A DNA stretch of 33,992 nucleotides. Source: an uncultured Trueperaceae bacterium. GTDB taxonomy: Bacteria; Deinococcota; Deinococci; Deinococcales; Trueperaceae. Positions 31,400 to 33,992 of the stretch are shown one piece after another. The number at the start of each line of letters is the position of its first letter. Position 1 is the stretch's first letter. The stretch lies in the NCBI GenBank assembly GCA_937907415.1, contig CALCHY010000139.1:1-33992 (forward strand), read 5' to 3'. The translations under genes and the position numbers were made by a program. The notes beneath the pieces were generated by a model. That model did no database searches, was not told where the DNA came from, and saw nothing but the letters and a program-made list of their open reading frames with translations.

Positions 31400-33928
31400 A
31401 TGGACCCGAGCCCGCCGGCCTTGAGCGATCTGCCATTGACAGAGCTCGTCGGAACGCTCGAGCACTACGCGGTTTTCACGATCGACAAGGCCGGCATCAT
31501 CCTCTCGTGGAACGCGGGCGTGCGCCGCCTGCTTGGGTACGAGTCGCACGAGTTCATCGGGCAGCACGTCGAGATAATCTTCACGCTCGAGGGTAGGGCG
31601 TACCACGCGGTCGAGAGCGAGATGCGCCGGGCGCGCGTGACGAGCGACGCGAAAGATGACCGCTGGCACCTGCGCAAGGACGGGTCGCGCATCTGGGTGA
31701 ACGGCATCATGCATGCCGTGCGCGACGAGTCTGGCGAGCTCCTCGGCTACCTCAAGATCATGCGCGACCGCACCTCACAGCTTCACTCGCAGAAGCTCCT
31801 CGAGGAGAGCGAGGAGCGCTTCCAGACGGCGTTCAAGGCCAACCCAGTACCCACCGCCATCCTCAGGCGGCCAGACGGCTGGATCGTCGAGGTCAACGCC
31901 GCCTTCACGCGTGCCTTCCGGCTCGAGAGGCATGGGGCGATCGGCCGGACGGTGGCGGACATCGACATCGTGCCAGCCGGTGAGCAGTTGGCTAGGATCC
32001 TCTCTGGCGTGGAGCACGGAGACAGGTTGAGCTTTGAGGCGCCGTTCTGCCGGGCCGGCGCCGCGCCGGGGTACGGCGTCTTCACGCTCGCGCCGATCGA
32101 CCTGGGCGGCGACCCTCACATGCTCCTGCTGCTCCAGGACATCACTGAGCTGCACGCTGCCAACGAGGCGCTCGAGCGGCAGGCGCAGGAGGAGTCGGCG
32201 TTGGCGCAGATCTCGTCAGCCACCATCGCGGGCATCGAGCTGCCCGCCATCCTCGAGCTGGCGGTGCGCAGCGTGGCGGCAACGCTGCCAGCTGACTCCG
32301 TCAGGATCCTGGAGGCGCGCGAAGGCGGTGGGGTAGACGTGCGGGCCGAGTACCCAACCGCCGCGACGCCCGCCCCCGCACTCCCGTTCCCATTGCGCGA
32401 CGACCTGCCGCAGGACGGGGGCGGCAGGCTGACGCAGGGTGAGCTGGCGTCGTCCGGCTTCGCCAGCGGGATCTACTACCCCATCCGTGGCTACAAGCAC
32501 TCCTATGGCGTGATCACGGCGCTGGCCGTGCGCTCGGCCGCCTTCACCGGCCCCGACGAGCGCCTGTTGCAGTCGGTGGCCCTGCTGCTCGCTGGCGCCA
32601 TCGAGCAGCAGCGGCTCAACCACGAGCTGGCATACAGGGCCGAGCACGACGACCTCACGGGCCTGCCGACGAGGACGATGTTCGAGCGTCACTTGCACGC
32701 GGTGCTCGAGCAGGCCAAGCGGCGCGGGACCATGCTGGCCGTCTTGTTCCTCGACCTGGACCGCTTCAAGCTGATCAACGACTCGCTCGGCCACCAGGCG
32801 GGTGACGAGGTCTTGAGGAGCGTGGCCAAGCGCGTGGTTGGGACGCTGCGCCCGCAGGACATGGTGGCGCGGCACGGCGGCGACGAGTTCGTCATGCTGC
32901 TGCCTGAGGTCGAGTCCGGGACGGAGGTCGCTCACATCGCCGCGCGCCTGGTGAAGACGTTCGGTCCGCCCTTCGCCGTCGGCGGCCATGAGCTGAAGGT
33001 CTCCACTACCATCGGCATCGCCACCTACCCAGACGACGGCCAAGACGCGGAGACCTTGCTGCGGGCGGCAGATACGGCCCTCTACGAGGGCAAGTCGCGG
33101 GGTAGGAGCAGCTTCCGGTTCTTCACGAAAGAGCAGGGCAAGCGCGTAACCGAGCGCCTCGAGCTCGAGGCCGACCTGCGCCGCGCGCTGGAGGCCGGGT
33201 CTTTCGATCTCGTCTACCAACCGCGCATCGACTTGGTGCGCGGTAGGCCCACCTCGGTGGAGGCCCTGGTCAGGTGGCAGCACCCCACGGCCGGACCTTT
33301 GCTACCCGGCGCGTTCATGCCGGTTGCGGCGGCCATCGGCCTCTCCGTCCCGCTCGGAGAGCTGGTGCTGCGCAAGGCGTTCGCTCAGTACGCCGCGTGG
33401 CGGGGCCAGCCGGGCGCGCCGCAGCGCGTCGCCGTGAACGTCGCCGCCCTGCACGTGATGCAGCCCGCGTTTCCCGAGGTCCTCGCCGACCTGTTCCGCG
33501 AGGCGGGCATCGGGCCGTCCGAGGTGGAGATCGAGATCCCAGCGGACGCGTTGCTGCGAGACGAGGAGATGATTGCCGCCAACCTGCACGGCCTGCGCGA
33601 GCTGGGCGTGCGCTCGCTCGTCAGCGACTTCGGCACGAACGCGGCGCCTTTGGCGCGGCTGTGGTCGCTGCCCATCGCCGGGATCAAGGTCGACGCCGTC
33701 TTCACGGCCCAGCTTGGCGAGCCGCACGGCAGGCAGTTGGTAGAGGCATTCGTGCACCTGGCCAAGAGCCTCGAGGTCGAGGCCATCGCCGAGGCGGTCG
33801 AGTCGCGAGTTCAGGACGAGGCCGTTCGCGAACTGGGCTTCGGTGCGGCCCAGGGCAACTGGTACTCGCCTCCGCTGGAAGCGGCGCGGCTACTTGACTA
33901 CTTCGCGGCGAGCGCAGGCAAGGGGTGA
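31400..33928 (+). CDS. PAS-PAS-GAF-GGDEF-EAL cyclic-di-GMP protein with altered EAL domain
   Basis: The 842-residue cytoplasmic protein has, in order, a PAS domain (about 15-130, ending DRTSQLH), a second PAS domain (about 140-255, ending DITELHA), a GAF domain (about 265-415), a GGDEF domain (about 425-585) with intact GGDEF at 493-497, and an EAL domain (about 595-835). EAL is present at 621-623 and the NVAAL asparagine and GIKVD lysine and aspartate remain. However, the DDFGTG motif reads S742-D743-F-G-T-N, losing the first metal aspartate, and the ELTES region reads EIPAD. The predicted output is c-di-GMP synthesis, with the EAL domain serving as a sensor or binding module. It is divergent from the cupin gene. 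Confidence 0.93.
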   Translation: MDPSPPALSDLPLTELVGTLEHYAVFTIDKAGIILSWNAGVRRLLGYESHEFIGQHVEIIFTLEGRAYHAVESEMRRARVTSDAKDDRWHLRKDGSRIWVNGIMHAVRDESGELLGYLKIMRDRTSQLHSQKLLEESEERFQTAFKANPVPTAILRRPDGWIVEVNAAFTRAFRLERHGAIGRTVADIDIVPAGEQLARILSGVEHGDRLSFEAPFCRAGAAPGYGVFTLAPIDLGGDPHMLLLLQDITELHAANEALERQAQEESALAQISSATIAGIELPAILELAVRSVAATLPADSVRILEAREGGGVDVRAEYPTAATPAPALPFPLRDDLPQDGGGRLTQGELASSGFASGIYYPIRGYKHSYGVITALAVRSAAFTGPDERLLQSVALLLAGAIEQQRLNHELAYRAEHDDLTGLPTRTMFERHLHAVLEQAKRRGTMLAVLFLDLDRFKLINDSLGHQAGDEVLRSVAKRVVGTLRPQDMVARHGGDEFVMLLPEVESGTEVAHIAARLVKTFGPPFAVGGHELKVSTTIGIATYPDDGQDAETLLRAADTALYEGKSRGRSSFRFFTKEQGKRVTERLELEADLRRALEAGSFDLVYQPRIDLVRGRPTSVEALVRWQHPTAGPLLPGAFMPVAAAIGLSVPLGELVLRKAFAQYAAWRGQPGAPQRVAVNVAALHVMQPAFPEVLADLFREAGIGPSEVEIEIPADALLRDEEMIAANLHGLRELGVRSLVSDFGTNAAPLARLWSLPIAGIKVDAVFTAQLGEPHGRQLVEAFVHLAKSLEVEAIAEAVESRVQDEAVRELGFGAAQGNWYSPPLEAARLLDYFAASAGKG

Positions 33929-33930
33929 CC

Positions 33931-33992
33931 ATGGCGGACCGCAGAACGCATGCGCGTGCGCCTCTGCCCCTGGCAAAACCCTCTCGCGGCGT
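33931..33992 (+). CDS. Possible start of a further gene, cut by the window end
   Basis: ATG 33931 lies just after the preceding stop, with AAGGGG about 6 nt upstream, and the frame stays open to the window end (about 20 codons). The residues are Arg- and Pro-rich and show no domain. It could be a real coupled gene or chance. Confidence 0.25.
   Translation, partial: MADRRTHARAPLPLAKPSRG

Noticed and set aside
32216..33283. A 355-codon frame antisense to the PAS-GGDEF-EAL gene
   Set aside because: The opposite strand encodes unmistakable GAF, GGDEF and EAL domains; the antisense frame has no recognisable features.
1..33992. CRISPR array, tRNA, rRNA, insertion sequence or prophage
   Set aside because: I looked for regularly spaced repeats, cloverleaf-like segments, transposase or integrase motifs and phage genes on both strands and found none.

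Overview
This 34-kb window is GC-rich chromosomal DNA from a bacterium that reads best as a member of the Deinococcota, perhaps a Truepera-like lineage. The clues are secreted-protein signal peptides ending in ..SAQ or ..SQA, frequent GTG and TTG starts, and several genes whose start codon lies 5-6 nt after a TANNNT -10 box. That last arrangement is typical of leaderless mRNAs, which are common in Deinococcus. The placement rests on recalled family style, not on a search.

The left edge (70-1038, minus) holds a NERD nuclease-domain protein with C-terminal zinc ribbons. From about 1321 to 20939 lies a large carbohydrate catabolic locus. It opens with a putative mutarotase-fold protein (minus), a fucose/arabinose isomerase-like protein (plus), a Gfo/Idh/MocA dehydrogenase (minus) and a TIM-barrel isomerase-like protein (plus). 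A tightly packed plus-strand series then runs from 6099 to 20939: a ribose-type ABC importer (ATPase, two permeases, binding protein), a second TIM-barrel protein, a second MocA dehydrogenase, a GntR/UTRA repressor, a zinc alcohol dehydrogenase, an FGGY kinase, a D-2-hydroxyacid dehydrogenase, a cupin phosphoglucose isomerase, a phosphotriesterase-family lactonase-like protein, a shikimate-dehydrogenase-like protein and a D-tagatose 3-epimerase-like protein. Many of these genes overlap by 1-8 bp, so one long operon is likely. Three promoter regions of the locus share the near-palindrome TGTAATGAYA, which I propose as the operator of the encoded GntR regulator. The enzymes suggest uptake of a free sugar, polyol or glycoside, oxidation/isomerisation/reduction by MocA and TIM-barrel partners, a possible lactone step, phosphorylation, and entry into hexose-phosphate metabolism. 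The substrate cannot be read from sequence, and the combination does not match any pathway I can name with confidence.

From 21061 to 23410 (minus) there are three membrane proteins: an unknown multi-pass protein, a CDF-like transmembrane protein without the usual cytoplasmic domain, and a dolichol/phytol-kinase-like (SEC59-type) protein. From 23532 to 27391 (minus) is an FbpABC-type ABC importer whose binding-protein gene is separated from the permease gene by a long inverted repeat. A plus-strand unknown, possibly a double hot-dog protein (27747-28616), follows.

The right end carries a membrane-anchored GGDEF-EAL protein (minus), a cupin (minus), and a PAS-PAS-GAF-GGDEF-EAL protein (plus) whose EAL domain has lost a metal-binding aspartate. 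The last 60 bases may begin another gene.
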